Shown here one piece after another: positions 63,058 through 64,000 of a DNA stretch of 64,000 nucleotides. Each line of letters begins with the position of its first letter. Position 1 is the first letter of the stretch. This DNA is from Frigidibacter albus (GTDB lineage: Bacteria; Pseudomonadota; Alphaproteobacteria; Rhodobacterales; Rhodobacteraceae): positions 186,001 to 250,000 of the forward strand of contig NZ_JAAAUC010000006.1 of assembly GCF_009908165.1 (NCBI RefSeq). The letters are read 5' to 3'. The position numbers and the translations under genes were made by a program. Under the pieces are notes generated by a model. The model did no database searches. It saw nothing but the letters and a program-made list of their open reading frames with translations, and had not been told where the DNA came from.

Positions 63058-64000
63058 TTTCCGTGTCCGGACAACAGCTTGACCTGACGGACCCGGCTGT
63101 GCTGGTCGGCGGCGGATTGGCGGTGACCTTGCTTTTGGTGCTGCTGATGCTGCGCTCTGCCGGGCGGTCCGCTCAGCGGCTGGAGCCGCTGTTGATGGCG
63201 CTTGGCAACCGGGTGCAGGGGCTTTCCGACGGCCAGCACCAGCTGGCGGGCGGGCTGCATCATGTGTCCGAGGCGCAGGCGGCCAGTCAGGCGCGGATGT
63301 TGGCGCTGATGGAGGCGCGGCTGGCAGAGGTGAGCCGGGGCATGACCGACAGCCTGCACGGGTCGGCAACGCGGACCGCGCGGAGCCTGGGCGATCTGCA
63401 GCAGCGGCTGGAGACGATCGACCGGGCGCAGGCGAAGATCGAGAAGCTGTCCGGGGATGTTCTGGGGCTGCAGGACATCTTGTCGAACAAGCAGACGCGG
63501 GGGGCGTTTGGCGAGATCCAGCTGCATGACATCGTGCAGAAGGCTTTGCCGTCAGACAGTTACACGATGCAGGCGACGCTTTCCAACGGGCGGCGGGCCG
63601 ACTGCCTGATCCATCTGCCGAAACCGCCGGGGCCGATTGTCGTCGATTCGAAATTCCCGCTGGAATCCTATGAGGCGCTGCGGCGGGCCGAGAACCAGAG
63701 CCAGACCATCGAGGCGCAGCGGATGCTGCGGATTGCGGTGCGCAGCCACATAAGGGCGATTTCCGAGCGGTACATCATCGAGGGCGAGACCGCGGATGGC
63801 GCGCTGATGTTCCTGCCATCCGAGGCTATCTATGCGGAACTGCACGGGAATTTTCCGGAACTCGTGCGCGAGGGATTCGCGGTGAAGGTTTGGATCGTGT
63901 CGCCCACCACATGTATGGCGACTTTGAATACCATGCGTGCGGTGCTCAAGGATGCGCGGATGCGCGAGCAGGCGGGGGCGATCCGCAAGGAGCTGGCGCT
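63054..64000 (+). CDS. rmuC: DNA recombination protein RmuC (3' end outside window)
   Basis: A frame starting at the ATGA overlap with mutL stays open to the window end (315 codons visible). An N-terminal hydrophobic helix ([14 protein letters not shown]) is followed by a coiled coil, then the RmuC nuclease-like domain: [54 protein letters not shown] and [13 protein letters not shown], diagnostic for the family. RmuC limits inversions at inverted repeats and acts with recombination functions; coupling to mutL is consistent. The C-terminus is missing. Confidence 0.95.
   Translation, partial: MISVSGQQLDLTDPAVLVGGGLAVTLLLVLLMLRSAGRSAQRLEPLLMALGNRVQGLSDGQHQLAGGLHHVSEAQAASQARMLALMEARLAEVSRGMTDSLHGSATRTARSLGDLQQRLETIDRAQAKIEKLSGDVLGLQDILSNKQTRGAFGEIQLHDIVQKALPSDSYTMQATLSNGRRADCLIHLPKPPGPIVVDSKFPLESYEALRRAENQSQTIEAQRMLRIAVRSHIRAISERYIIEGETADGALMFLPSEAIYAELHGNFPELVREGFAVKVWIVSPTTCMATLNTMRAVLKDARMREQAGAIRKELA

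Overview
This window looks like chromosomal DNA of a member of the Rhodobacteraceae/Paracoccaceae (Alphaproteobacteria). The sequence is GC-rich with strong GC preference at third codon positions. Many gene neighbourhoods fit that family: dapF-mtaB, pyrB-pyrC'-plsY, ubiA divergent from rsmE, rbfA divergent from dapB, rbfA-truB-rpsO-pnp, rsmB-heparinase-purH-lspA, and a flgE-flgK-flgL-flgI flagellar run with CtrA-like sites. There is no rRNA operon, CRISPR array, insertion sequence or prophage. The only stretch with foreign-looking composition is the first ~350 bases.

Layout. 1-3.2 kb: a low-GC partial ORF, mtaB and dapF (minus), tRNA-Lys(UUU), a DUF1992 protein. 3.2-6.4 kb: a complete tripartite tricarboxylate transporter (TctC, TctB, TctA). 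6.5-13 kb: an AhpD-like protein coupled to a quinone oxidoreductase, then a TetR regulator divergent from an RND efflux adaptor/pump pair with a perfect 16-bp palindrome between them. 13-19 kb: motB, flgE, flgK, flgL, flgI, followed by 700 bases with no supportable gene. 19.7-27.4 kb: DUF2177, a coiled-coil membrane protein, a large BON/OmpA protein, ubiA, rsmE, a GNAT protein, a membrane protein and glutamate-cysteine ligase. 27.4-37.5 kb: plsY, a dihydroorotase homologue lacking its metal ligands, pyrB, a family-4-like uracil-DNA glycosylase, moaB, a DsbD/ScsB alpha-domain protein, yqgE, leuB, a Na/Pi cotransporter, a DMT permease and tRNA-Pro(CGG). 37.6-44.6 kb: an orphan binding protein, a desaturase, a GT92-type glycosyltransferase, a peroxiredoxin, DUF6525, a COG0523 zinc GTPase behind a Zur-like box, an atypical Nramp-fold transporter and a 24-residue membrane protein. 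44.6-51 kb: the translation/RNA operon rbfA-DUF2233-truB-RTX-rpsO-pnp (minus). 51-64 kb: dapB, an SDHAF4 homologue, rsmB, a heparinase-like protein, purH, lspA, a DUF3035 lipoprotein, an M16 protease pair, mutL and the 5' part of rmuC.

Most genes are housekeeping: lysine, pyrimidine, purine and leucine synthesis, ubiquinone, glutathione, ribosome maturation and mismatch repair. Translational coupling (ATGA overlaps) is frequent: dapF/mtaB, AhpD/qor, rsmE/GNAT/membrane protein, pyrC'/plsY, udg/moaB, the two M16 genes, mutL/rmuC. No obviously new multi-gene system is visible. The points most worth following are a GC-rich element present as two inverted copies 27.6 kb apart (33.3 and 61.1 kb), a second hairpin repeat family at gene 3' ends (6.4 and 53.4 kb), several enzymes whose canonical catalytic or metal residues are replaced (DapF, PyrC', the glycosylase, the Nramp homologue), a zinc-GTPase leader whose ribosome site lies in a stable hairpin behind a Zur-like box, an RTX gene inside the truB-rpsO operon, and the 24-residue membrane protein.
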